Shown here in pieces: positions 23,501 to 32,008 of a stretch of 64,000 nucleotides of DNA; the stretch's first letter is position 1, and each line of letters begins with the position of its first letter. The stretch lies in NCBI GenBank assembly GCA_037349105.1, contig JAYJMM010000027.1, forward strand, positions 1,674,001 to 1,738,000, given 5' to 3'. Below the pieces are notes generated by a model, which made no database searches, was not told the origin of the DNA, and saw nothing but the letters and a program-made list of their open reading frames with translations. Both the position numbers and the translations under genes were made by a program. The DNA is from Limnomonas spitsbergensis (lineage: Eukaryota > Chlorophyta > Chlorophyceae > Chlamydomonadales).

Positions 23501-26500
23501 TGCTACGGACTCGCTGAGCATCTCTGCCATGGTCTGGTGCCATCCCTCTGGCTCAGCCTGCCCCGTTGCATTGCTGAGATGCGACACGTGGGCTGCCTGC
23601 TGCGCCTGACCTCCCTGGCCAGGCCCAGGCCTAGGATACTGTCTGTTGTTCTGATTCCTGTCATACGGCCTGCCTGCCGCCTGTCCCTGCTGCGGCCTTG
23701 GCGGCAGGGGATACTGCTGTTGCTGCGGATACTGCTGTTGCTGCGGATACTGCTGTTGCGGCTGTCTGGCCGGTCCAGGTGTGATGTCTGTAACCAGGGG
23801 CATAGGTCTGCGCTCATCCCTGGCCCTGGGTGCCCTGCAATCCCTGGCTAGGTGCGACGTACTACCGCACTGGTAGCATGCCTTGGCTGCGCTTGAGCCA
23901 CCCTCAGCGTTGTAATTTGCCGCCCCTGCTTGGTCCGCCCAGGTAACTCCTCTGGGTTTACCATCCATCCGCGCCTGTGGTACTGCTGCTGAGCCTGTGG
24001 GGTGCACAATTCCATCAAGGCGTGTTCGCATCTCCCACTGTCCTGCTCTCTCTCTCCTGCCCCTGTTGGGCTGTGCCTCTCCCTGGCCAGGCCCGCTGTT
24101 GGTTATCTGCATGAAGCCGGTACCTCCCAGGTCACCCATTTCCAGGGCAAACCTCTCCCACAGCACCACCTGCTGCGTGAGTACTGCGATTTGGTCTTCA
24201 TCGCTCATGCTGAGATACCCTGGCACCGTCATAACGAACTTGCTCAGCTTGGCTCTAGCAACCGCTGGGAGTCCGTCATGGAACATGCGCGAGACCGAGT
24301 GGCTTCTGCCGAAGTGATCTACTGCATCCCTTGAGATCTGCAGCAACTCTGCCGTTGTCAGTACTCTGTGAGCAAATGCTTCCACCGTCTCCTCTGGCTT
24401 GACGTCCGGGTCTAGAGTAGTTTTTACTCCTAGCCTGAGGTTGGTGATGGCCGTCCTCTCCTCTGAAGTTGGCTTTCCCACCTCCTCCTGGACCACCCTG
24501 ATCCACAACGTGAGTAGCGAAGCTTCGCAACCCTGCTGCTCCGCTGGGGCTATCCACTGCTGTCCGATCCGCTCCACCTCTCTGGCAATTCTGTTTCCTG
24601 CGTGGGGCGCTGCCCTGATGGCTGCCATCAGCGGCCTCATGCTGGCAGGCTTGCTGTCCCACAGCTTGACCAGCGACTTGATCAGCAACGTCATAGCTGA
24701 CGGCGACTGGCATGATCCAGCTATTTCACCTGCCACCACGGCCAATGCTGGTTGGTCATCTGACATTGCCAACCTGTTGTGCGATCCCCAGTACCCACAC
24801 GCCTGGCAATACTTTCTGGCTGCAACCGCTCCTGGGTGTGACATATCCAGGACTGGTACGTTGCCTTGGATGGCTGGGATCTTGGCTACCTTGGCTACCC
24901 CTGCCAGCTGCAATACCATCTGTTGCTGCAGCTGCAGGTTCACCCTCGCCTGCTCCCGATCGAGCCTTTTCATTTCCTGGTCGCTGGACTCCTGTCTGGC
25001 CCCCGACCTGCGTCTGTCCGCTCCTCTTGGTCCCGAATCTACTGACTCTGACCGCGACCCTGGTCCTCCACTGCCGCCCCTCGATGGGCTGCGGCCTGAA
25101 TGATACCTGTCATGTCTGTTATAATCCTCATCCTGATCGTGAGCGCCTCGTGATGGCTGTCTGCCCGTTCTGCCTGCTGAGCTTTTACTTCCTTCGGGTG
25201 GCGGACGTTCTGATTCGCTTCTGCCTGGTCTGCTGTCAGATCCAGGCCTTCGAGACTGTGCTCTACCGGGCTCTGCCTGTCCCCTGGGCAGCTCCTGGCT
25301 CTGCTGGCTTGGCTGTTCCCTGCCCTCTGCCTGTCCTCTGGGCAGCTCTTGGCTGTGCTGGTGAGGCTGTTCCCTGGAGTATGCCTGCCCCCTGGGCGGC
25401 TCCTGGCTCTGCCGACCTGGCTGCGTTCCGCCTGTGTAATTCCTGGCATAGGAATCAGACTGTGTTTCCTCTCTGGCCTCCTGTATTCTTGGACCACTGC
25501 TCCGTGCGCTGCCCGCAGGCTCATTCCTCCTGGCTCCCCTTGCTGCGCCTGACTGCCTGTTCCTCAGGAATTCCTTGATGTAATCCACCTGGGTTTCCTG
25601 GTATGCGTTCTCTCTGTCCTCGACTATGCGCAGCAACTCATAAGACTCTTGCCTGCTTGCTCTGCGTGTTGCTGTGCTGTGCTCTGCCATCCTGGCGAGT
25701 GATCGGCTAGTCAATTCCGCCCTTTCGCTGGCGGCTGGACTGCTGGCTCTGGGCGCTTCCCTGCGCCTTGGCCGTCCTCTGAGGCTGGGCTCGCTGCTGA
25801 CCTCGAAAGCTGCAGATCTGAGTGTTGGTGTTGGCGCGGCTCCCGCCTGCTGCTGCCACCTTTGCACCTCCCTGCGCCCCTCAGGCCGCTGCACCTCTGT
25901 TTCAAATCCTTCCCACGCCTGGTCCTCCTCATCCTCTGGTTCTGATCCAGGTTCCTCCTGGTCACCTGTGACCTCGTTGCACCATTCATCTGCGAAGGCT
26001 TTAACAGCCCTGGCTGCTTCGTGTCCCGCCCTTCCCTTGGATACCTGTCCAAGGGCGGCTAACAGTATCGCCCTGTCCAACCCTGTGTGGGGGATACCTA
26101 ACATGGCCTTTGTTGCCCACCCCCGCAGATGATGGGCCTTGAACTCCTCAATGGCTGTGACCTGGTCCTGGAAATGCAAGAACGTCCTGGAGCACACTTG
26201 CTTCCACAGGTCTGTTGCCCACTGCACAATTCCTGCCCAACCAATCGGCCCTTCCGACTCCTCATTGCCGCACACTACTCCCCCAGCCTCGGAGCGCTCT
26301 GGCTCTCTTTGCATCTGGCTGCTAGATCCCTCCTTGGATGTTTGCGCAGGTCTGTTTGCACTGGGTGGAAAACTGGACAGCGGTGTGCCGAAGACTGTGG
26401 ATCCAGCTCCTCTTCTAACCAGTGCCTTGCGCGGCTGCAGCTGCTGCACGGGACGCAGTTCTGCTGTCGTCTGCTGCCCCTGCTTGTTCTGAGCTGGGTC

Positions 26501-27247
26501 TGGCTGTTCTTCCTCGGATATTAGGTCAGCCCAAGGCTCCCCTACCGGCTCAACTGATTTCTCCTTTTCCTTGCCTGCCTGCGAGCTCTGTCTGCCCGCT
26601 GTTGGCTGGGGCTCAGCTTCCTCGTGCTTGACCCCTGCGGGCATATTCCTGGCCACATCTTCCTCTGTCTTTATTCGAGGTTTGTCTGTGCCGGTTTTAT
26701 CACAGCCTGCAAACTTGTCTGAAGCTGCGGCTACCTTGGCCCTTAGATCCGGTTGGCTGGGTTCTTTTTCAACCCGCTGTGCGACACTCGCCATCCTGGG
26801 CAGGCTCTGCTGCAGCTCGGCCTCAGGTTCACTGCTCTGTCGCGTGTCACAGCTCTGGGATGTTTCCGTTGCTTGATCCAAGATCAGCTCTGGGGTTCCT
26901 GCTTGAGTCTGCCCCTGCTCGAAATTCAGACTGCTGTCGGAACCAGCGGGCAATGGACCCCCTCGACCAATGCCTTTTCGTGTTACTAGTACTGCCCCAT
27001 CTGCCTGCGCCCCTGCCCCTCTGGGTGGTACGCGGCCCGGCTCAGGTACCCTGCAGTCCTCTGCAGGCGGTTCCACTGGCCCTGCCAGCTTTTCCGCCAT
27101 CAACAGGGCCTCTGCTACAATCTCAGCACTAGCATTTTTTAGGTCTACACCCGGCTCCAGCCCCCTCAGGCGCCCACTCTTCCGTTGGACGTCAGGGTGC
27201 TGGTGCCTATCGGGGTTCAGATCTACGCCTGTCATTTCTACAGGCAT
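20507..27247 (-). CDS. Giant Gag-protease polyprotein of a non-autonomous retroelement
   Basis: The frame is open from 27286, but the first ATG is at 27247, giving about 2246 aa. (Residue numbers below count from 27286.) In order: an N-terminal HQHP...RLRGLEPG motif shared with copy 1; a long disordered Gln/Glu/Arg/Pro-rich region; a helical capsid-like domain (about 880-1045); a CCHC knuckle CYQCGSTSHLARDC (1137-1150); a Gln/Pro-Tyr repeat patch; a retropepsin-like site MDSACTCHVI (Asp about 1405) with a later YEHLVGNPEFLK motif; a second poly-Gln and charged region; a second knuckle CFKCNQPGHFANEC (2036-2049); and a basic tail. Retroelement Gag proteins form particles and package RNA, and the protease would mature them. 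It is unusually long for a Gag and lacks pol motifs. Confidence 0.85.
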   Translation of the reverse strand: MPVEMTGVDLNPDRHQHPDVQRKSGRLRGLEPGVDLKNASAEIVAEALLMAEKLAGPVEPPAEDCRVPEPGRVPPRGAGAQADGAVLVTRKGIGRGGPLPAGSDSSLNFEQGQTQAGTPELILDQATETSQSCDTRQSSEPEAELQQSLPRMASVAQRVEKEPSQPDLRAKVAAASDKFAGCDKTGTDKPRIKTEEDVARNMPAGVKHEEAEPQPTAGRQSSQAGKEKEKSVEPVGEPWADLISEEEQPDPAQNKQGQQTTAELRPVQQLQPRKALVRRGAGSTVFGTPLSSFPPSANRPAQTSKEGSSSQMQREPERSEAGGVVCGNEESEGPIGWAGIVQWATDLWKQVCSRTFLHFQDQVTAIEEFKAHHLRGWATKAMLGIPHTGLDRAILLAALGQVSKGRAGHEAARAVKAFADEWCNEVTGDQEEPGSEPEDEEDQAWEGFETEVQRPEGRREVQRWQQQAGAAPTPTLRSAAFEVSSEPSLRGRPRRREAPRASSPAASERAELTSRSLARMAEHSTATRRASRQESYELLRIVEDRENAYQETQVDYIKEFLRNRQSGAARGARRNEPAGSARSSGPRIQEAREETQSDSYARNYTGGTQPGRQSQEPPRGQAYSREQPHQHSQELPRGQAEGREQPSQQSQELPRGQAEPGRAQSRRPGSDSRPGRSESERPPPEGSKSSAGRTGRQPSRGAHDQDEDYNRHDRYHSGRSPSRGGSGGPGSRSESVDSGPRGADRRRSGARQESSDQEMKRLDREQARVNLQLQQQMVLQLAGVAKVAKIPAIQGNVPVLDMSHPGAVAARKYCQACGYWGSHNRLAMSDDQPALAVVAGEIAGSCQSPSAMTLLIKSLVKLWDSKPASMRPLMAAIRAAPHAGNRIAREVERIGQQWIAPAEQQGCEASLLTLWIRVVQEEVGKPTSEERTAITNLRLGVKTTLDPDVKPEETVEAFAHRVLTTAELLQISRDAVDHFGRSHSVSRMFHDGLPAVARAKLSKFVMTVPGYLSMSDEDQIAVLTQQVVLWERFALEMGDLGGTGFMQITNSGPGQGEAQPNRGRRERAGQWEMRTRLDGIVHPTGSAAVPQARMDGKPRGVTWADQAGAANYNAEGGSSAAKACYQCGSTSHLARDCRAPRARDERRPMPLVTDITPGPARQPQQQYPQQQQYPQQQQYPLPPRPQQGQAAGRPYDRNQNNRQYPRPGPGQGGQAQQAAHVSHLSNATGQAEPEGWHQTMAEMLSESVALMTQVGLVPKPAGFKQAVHNARPKSFMPEPLQEEEPVPGFTVQPSRKGAKRLVLSKLADDMSDIRLQVFKLNERLSALSFTTMPMGGDNTGHRGETSNTRPEGRTVTAAPKLQYFKNDRSNLEQCVGLMVNGKVLVAQKALMDSACTCHVITVNIAEQLVAMGAELVRTDEKIRTTDNAGADLYGVLFIYVVYGYGGPNAIMEPTVVRVVKTPPDAYEHLVGNPEFLKYNGVLEAAGRLTLRPREGPQRVQGVKDLTLPLLRASPAGGYQAAAVAWAGIQCGFAEREGWPAATVETEHEPLLQHSMATRAGTAMRAEQGAGPSSEPNPRLQRRRLVPVEAAVEETATPTAEEMARARRAAELSDVEKRAVRDFMPACPAYPCALCGKPDKHAVEECERRIQDFSRTPETAPAVQAGPPAAQRRGYGTAAADRAAQATSTRSRGEQQQQQQQLQKQPQVAGPRVQQASNGKGRQAQQQQWQGKPGAARAPAQSASNSEDEAQEAEEEEDCSVEKVPEPGTSPQDRQINRLAGQVNGLKKALRWRERQMWKQSAEIVDYLKGQLAGWKVITDGQQVMTTVQREYTLRADELNGLQEALGLQHLGGPPNHGQPLPFEADPELAGCVRAMLATPSPLPDVDSEHSGMEEPKKRSPSSSDESGSGDRRLRRRSRSAQRAISEERQGAVPTPAARTQRQGAGRRSNSEERSRDRRQRSPCRDQPRGRSRERHHAEVARPYRQGQEHQRGPGPGPANRTLAEGSGAAEPRRHLGPRHGGLCFKCNQPGHFANECTNPEQAGLTGDRPGAPAGPARGYGTWGPGRGQGMPMDSRRRTFDTAMGTPSARDFQQGAAGPSAWPEPPARQEPPEGEQPRWEGTGGHTCFMTGHMEISQDRDAYQAEVSQAGPVQVAPQRVPEGQVASQVNHWAMAVEALAMNHYGTMPAGSARSVAHALEFLKDLQRRGCQCHPEGQSHPGGQCHPESSYKKGQGGQRGSKGGRRVSP

Positions 27248-27927
27248 TTTACGAACCGCACTGTCCTGCAGGTGTGCTGGCGACACCCCCTACTAAACCT
27301 GCTAACGTTAGGCTTCTGCCCCTTATCCCTACTGCAATCTGGTGAGGATCTGCTAGTCAAGGCCGGACGGCAGGTACAGCAATTTCGCAGGATAGGCCTT
27401 GCCCTCTGCTTTTATGCTCACTAAGCTTTTAATCTGGCGGAATCCTTCTTCGCCCTTTTTAGTCCCTCCCACCTTTGCTGGCTGGGCTGCCTCTAGCCGG
27501 CACACGTCCCTTGCGGATGTCTCGCCTCCGGGCGGATATATCCTCTTGCGCTGTGTCAGTTCCTCTCTGACACCTGCGGGGATCCTTTGGTACACCACAA
27601 AATTTTAAACTTGGATGATCTATCAACAAGTTCACTTCTGTCAATGATGAGCGATTGGATACACCTGATCACAATCTGCAGTCACACAGGAATTATCTGC
27701 TGGGTGTATAAATCCACAGCCAGATCCTCAAGCCTCTCCTGGACTCAACACTAAGTTGCCACTCTCAGTGATTCTCAGGGCTTAACTTGGCACTCTCTAT
27801 GGAGATTACCACAGCAAAGTGCAGTTCATATGCTGTCCAAGGTCGTTTGCATACAAACAAAATTCCAACTTCGCTGCACAAGCACCTTTAGCAGGAATTG
27901 GCAAATCAGGCTGATCAGGCTAGATCT
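27248..27927 (-). other. 5' leader of the intact element
   Basis: About 680 bp between the ORF start and repeat A1. It is similar to 5649-6291 of copy 1 in the stretch GCACCTTTAGCAGGA and TCAGGCTGATCAGGC. No separate gene is seen. Confidence 0.6.
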
Positions 27928-28377
27928 ACTTCGTCCCTTTCTAAAGGACACGCGATGTGCGCTTCGGGTCCGTGGCGGACTTCTTTCCTCACGGCAGTGA
28001 TGGACGCCTACGGGCAGGCTCAGTGACTATTCACTGGCTGCGAGTGCTCTTCGAGTTAAGCAGCTGGCTGGTTATTTGTGTATATAGCAATTGACTTAGG
28101 GGCATAGGCCTTCTGGCCGTCTGGTCGCGATCCAGCTGGGCTATGTTAAGGGCACTTACCGCGTAACACGCGGAGAGATGGACGGGACGTAGACTGCGTA
28201 CTTCTTCTTCTGCAGGGTCTCGTTTCTCTGACTGGGGTACTTGTCTCCAGCTAGTTCAGCGGAGGCTGAGCTAGGCTTGACTCGAGTTAAGGTACTGACT
28301 TATGTGTAAGCTGTAGGTCTCGCAGACTGCCGGTGCTTGTTACAAATAGAGGTCTGTCCTTTAGAAAGGGACGAAGT
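27928..28377 (-). promoter_or_regulatory. Long-range 23-bp inverted repeat across the A1/leader border
   Basis: 27928-27950 and 28355-28377 are perfect inverse complements. The first arm lies in the leader just outside A1, the second inside A1. Between them are smaller hairpins such as CCGCGT-AAC-ACGCGG (28159-28173). In copy 1 the equivalent arms (6292-6313, 6729-6751) pair with each other though their sequence has changed. This suggests a selected RNA or DNA fold. Its function is unknown. Confidence 0.65.
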
Positions 28378-28580
28378 AACTAGCCAAGGCAATTGCCGGG
28401 ATACAGGGACCCGGCAGGCCCAGTTCAGAGTACGGTAGAACCTGTCAAACTAATCCTGCGTAAGCGGGTTTCTAGGTCTCAGCTCAAATCCGGAGACTCC
28501 GCAGAGAAGCTGCGGAGTCACCGATGACGCTAACTGCGGTCTAAACGGTTCTGTCACGTATACTGTAATATACTGTGACA
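27951..28580 (-). repeat. Terminal split repeat A1
   Basis: 630 bp at the 5' end of the minus-strand unit. It contains a stem-loop GACTCCGCAG-AGAAG-CTGCGGAGTC (28495-28519) and ends in an imperfect palindrome that starts TGTCAC and ends GTGACA (28552-28580). By position it should contain the promoter; no TATA-like box was identified. Confidence 0.9.
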
Positions 28581-28639
28581 AAAGTAAAACAACACCAATC
28601 AAATAAATTGAACACGACTAGGGCAGAACAAAAACACAC

Positions 28640-28764
28640 CTTCTTGGCGCGTTGCTCGTCGACGCCGTGCACCTGCAGGCCTAACACAGCAGGTGGGTAA
28701 CTCATCGTTAGATCCAGCAAATTACCGTCCTTGACAAATAGTGCTTCCATTGAAACGGACAGCA
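28640..28764 (-). CDS. Putative internal exon of unknown host gene
   Basis: A 125-nt open exon lies between a strong acceptor (TTTTTTCTTTCAG) and a GT donor (AAGAAG/GTGTGT). It encodes LSVSMEALFVKDGNLLDLTM and then SYPPAVLGLQVHGVDEQRAKK. The element end lies 59 bp downstream. The acceptor tract directly follows a TIR-family repeat. The protein is not recognised. The exon call rests on codon-like content and splice sites only. Confidence 0.4.
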
Positions 28765-28779
28765 CTGAAAGAAAAAACG

Positions 28780-29235
28780 TGGGGATCTTTGCCACCTTCC
28801 CCGGGTTTCTTTTGGTGTATTTTCTTTTCTTGAACCCTTCGCTCTTTTGCAGGGTTGTTTTCTTTTCGGTGCGAACAACCATCGGCGTGTCAGTGCGATA
28901 ACGCCCGGTCTGCAACAACTTTTTCTGCCACCGGCAGGTATCGAACTCTCGACCTCCGCTTCATCGGAATCGTCGGTGCTAGGCTGTAAGCGACTGACAC
29001 CAGTACGGCATTAATCACGGACGATTACGTTGGGTGGGTGGCGGGCGAGAGGTGTCATCGCCGCGCGGCCAAAAAGCTTTTCGAATACATATCGCCTACA
29101 CCCGACGTTGGGTACAATGGAATCGCATTGCTAATGCGCTGCTTTCGATCGAGGCCGCGCTTGCGGTATAACACTTCGTTGCAACCCACCCCTGGCCTGT
29201 GCCTGCGGAGCGTCGTGAGCCGTCGCTTCGGCATA
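28780..29235 (-). mobile_element. TIR-family repeat X, interrupted copy with tRNA-like block
   Basis: Similar to 31145-31924 and 61293-62028. It contains a tRNA-like block at about 28923-29010 (minus strand) with a B-box-like GAGTTCGATACC, preceded by a conserved body (CCCGGGGAAGGTGGCAAAGA). Its continuation is displaced by the foldback element at 29236; about 24 bases of it (31119-31144) remain on the other side. I infer a non-coding element, possibly with pol III promoter boxes. Confidence 0.7.
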
Positions 29236-31118
29236 GGGCCCAATTCCACTTGGGCTGTGTTTCCATTGGCTGTTTTGACGTCGGGGTGGGTTGCCAGCTA
29301 GGCGCCAGCTGTGCCACCCCGACGAAAACGTTTCCATTGGACGTCGAAACACGCCCAATGCTACTACGCATGGACAGGCCGATAGCGCGATTCGTTTTGC
29401 AGCAGCACAACAAACGCGACTTAACAACTACCAAGGAATGCTGCGACATTTCGAAAATCTTAGCCTGCGAGGTTCTTGAATGCGAATCGGCCACCCCGGA
29501 CATGCAATGGAAACGAAGGCCGATTTTTTCTGTGGTGGTCTCCAACTCAGGCTAAAACCTTGGCGCGGACCGAACAACACCGACCTGCCCGACTGCTCAC
29601 CTCAAACTCCAATGGAAACACAGCCTTGGGCGCTCACCGGAACGCGTTCCGGTGGCGGTTTATCTGGTTGGGCGAGGCTTCTGCCACGCTGGATGAAAAT
29701 ACTTGAAACGCAATTCCACTTGTATCCGGAACGTGTTTGGGACTTTGGGTACGACTGAGACCGACTCTCTCTAGTGAACAGCCTGTCAGGCATTTGCCTT
29801 ATCGCTTCGTGTATCTAGAGTGTTCTGTCTACTTGTCTCGCCTAGCATAGTAGTCATGCTTGACAAAATGTCGAGTTGCAAGGTACGTGCAGCAAGGGAT
29901 ACCCTGACATTGTCGAAGTTGGGTGTAGCAAATGGCAGGCCGCTGCTAAACGATGGCCCAGGCGGTCGGAGGGACAGCTAGGGGGCACGCGTCGAAATTC
30001 GCCATTGGGTTGGCCAGATCGGTGCCAACTTCTACGCGAGAAAGATTCAAAATGATGCTCCTGTTAAGGATATGCGTCGGCCATGGCAGCAGGAACGGGC
30101 GAAAAGGAGTATTCGGAACGAACGAAAGATGACGGCGATGCAAATTTGAAGATGAGGACGAAGTTATCCACGCTGTCGGAGCGTTGATGCGAAGTATTTT
30201 TGCATCGCTTTAAATAGGAGCGATGCAAAATATGGCACTTAACGGGTACGGCAGCGCCACGCTGGCGCCACGCTGGCGTTCCGGTGCCATTCCGGTGACA
30301 ACTGGAATTGGGGAGGGTGAGCTGGCATGCCATTTCCGCGTTCCGGTGACAAGTGGAATTGGGCCCATAGTAGGGGCCCAATTCCACTTGTCACCGGAAC
30401 GCGAAAATGGCATGCCAGCCCACCCTTTCCAATTCCACTTGTCACCGGAATGGCACCGGAACGCCAGCGTGGCGCCAGCGTGGCTCTGCCGTACCCGTTA
30501 AATGCCATATTTTGCATCGCTCCTATTTTGAGCGATGCAAAAATACTTCGCATCAACGCTCCGACAGCGTGGACAACTTCGTCCTCATGTTCAAATTTTC
30601 ATCGCCGTCATCTTTCTTTCGTTCTGAAAACTCCTTTTCGCCCGTTCCTGCTGCCATGGCCGACGCATATCCTTAACAGGAGCCACACTTGAATCTTTCC
30701 CGCGTAGAAGTTGGCACCGATCTGGCCAACCCAATGGCGAATGTCGACGTGTGCCCCCTAGCAGTCCCTCCGACCGCCTGGGCTATCGTTTAGCTGCAGC
30801 CTGAATTTGCTACACCCAACTTAGACAGTGCCAGGGCATCCCTGGCTGCACGTACCTTGCAACTCGACAGTTTGTCAAGCAGGACTATCATGCTAGGCGA
30901 GACAAGTAGACAGAACACTCTAGATACACGAAGCGATAAGGCAAATGCCTGACAGGCTGTTCACTAGGAAGATTCGGTCTCTGCCGTACCCGAACACATT
31001 CCGGAGACAAGTGGAATTGCGTTTCAAGTTTTTTCAGCCAGCGTGGCTGAAGCTTCGCCCAACCAGATAAACCGCCACCGGAACGCGTTCCGGTGAGCGC
31101 CCAAGTGGAATTGGGCCC
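29236..31118. mobile_element. Foldback element with about 750-bp arms and TA target duplication
   Basis: Bounded by TA on both sides (29234-29235, 31119-31120) and beginning/ending with GGGCCCAATTCCAC in inverse orientation. The arms (29236-30366, including a later insertion, and 30374-31118) are inverse copies with scattered differences around a 7-bp centre. No transposase ORF is seen. The uninterrupted paralogue near 61925-61960 lacks the element at the matching TA. TA duplication suggests mobilisation by a Tc1/mariner-type enzyme. Confidence 0.8.
29254..29624. mobile_element. 371-bp MITE nested in the left foldback arm
   Basis: Ends are GCTGTGTTTCCATTGG (29254-29269) and its inverse complement (29609-29624). 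CTTGG is duplicated at 29249-29253 and 29625-29629. Removing the unit and one CTTGG restores the sequence of the opposite foldback arm exactly at this point, so the boundaries are well supported. It contains no ORF of note. Confidence 0.88.
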
Positions 31119-31144
31119 TAGGTTCTGTTGCGCGTATTTTTTTT

Positions 31145-31924
31145 AGGGATCTCCTTCATGGGAGACTGAAAAAGAAAATGTGCCTAGAATAAAAAAGTGA
31201 CTAAAAAAAACGCGCAACAGAAACTACTATTCCGGCCTGGACGGCTCACGACGCTCAGCAGGCACCGGGCAATCGATCAAAAGATGCGCATTGACAATGT
31301 GATTCTAATGCACTCAACGTCGGGTGTAGGCGATATGTATTCGAAACGTTATTGCAGTCGCTGCGAATTGGGGGCCGATGACATCTCTCGCCGGCCAACC
31401 ACCCATGCTATATACCGACACGAGTGGCGACGCTCGGCATGCACGGCCTGGGTTGCAACGCAGTCTTCCGCCGCATGCGCGGCCTCGATCAAAAGCAGCG
31501 CATAAGCAATTCGATTCCATTGTACCCAACGTCGGATGTAGGCGATATGTATTGGAAAAGCTTGTTGGCCGCGCGGCGATGACACCTCTCGCCCGCCACC
31601 CACCCAGCGTAATCGTCCGTGACTAATGCCGTACTGGTGTCAGTCGCTTACAGCCTAGCACCGACGATACCGATAAAGCGGAGGTCGCGAGTTCGATACC
31701 TGCCGGTGGCAGAAAAAGTTGTTGCAGACCGTGCGTTATCACTCTGACACGCGATGGTTGTTCGCACCCGAAAGGAATAACCCTGAAAAAGAGCGAAAGG
31801 TTCAAGAAAAGAAAAGGCACCAAAAGAAACCCGGGGAAGGTGGCAAAGATCCCCACGGTTTTTTTCTAGTCGCTTTTTTTTTCTAGGCACACTTTTTTTA
31901 CAGTCTCCCATGAAGGAGATCCCT
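31145..31924 (+). mobile_element. TIR-family repeat X, complete 780-bp copy
   Basis: Both ends carry the same 24-bp terminal inverted repeat starting AGGGATCTCCTTCATGGG. Inside are two copies of a GGCGATATGTATT-containing block (near 31330 and 31545) and a tRNA-like block (about 31628-31714) with GAGTTCGATACC as a B-box-like word. No coding frame is convincing. It appears to have inserted into the remaining end of the older X copy. Confidence 0.75.
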
Positions 31925-32008
31925 AAAGAAAGAAAGAAAACGCCTGAGCGTGGCTTGAGGAATACGGGATTTTAAATGCCGTACACTGGGAGACAAAACA
32001 CTTTGTGG

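Larger units (their letters stand above)
18666..28580 (-). mobile_element. Intact Gag-only retroelement with split direct repeats (PAT/Kangaroo-like layout)
   Basis: The 9915-bp unit reads, on the minus strand, A1 (28580-27951), one long ORF, B1 (19760-19528), A2 (19525-18896), B2 (18898-18666). A copies are 630 bp with a single difference seen (28499 C, 19444 T). B copies are 233 bp and look identical. B2 and A2 share CGC at their joint. A1-ORF-B1-A2-B2 is the split-direct-repeat layout described for PAT-type tyrosine-recombinase retroelements, including Kangaroo of Volvox. AAAG is found directly outside both ends (18662-18665, 28581-28584). No reverse transcriptase, RNase H or recombinase is encoded, so it probably uses enzymes of a partner element. 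The near-identity of the repeats suggests recent insertion. Confidence 0.82.

Noticed and set aside
20417..27296. Many long plus-strand ORFs opposite the Gag frame
   Set aside because: They mirror the GC-rich codon pattern of the minus-strand ORF, lack domain motifs and are broken into many frames. No recombinase or RT motif was found in them.
18896..28580. Ordinary LTR retrotransposon with 630-bp LTRs
   Set aside because: The 233-bp repeat on both sides of the left 630-bp copy, the lack of a primer-binding site next to A1 and the matching AAAG outside B2 and A1 fit split repeats better. The LTR view is not fully excluded.
27951..28580. Hammerhead ribozyme or group I intron in the structured repeat
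   Set aside because: No CTGATGA...GAAA core and no recognisable group I P/Q/R/S elements were seen on either strand.
28923..29010. tRNA gene
   Set aside because: Only the T-arm-like B box is clear; no acceptor stem or anticodon arm pairs well, and the block lies in repeated elements (also 31628-31714 and 61452-61540).
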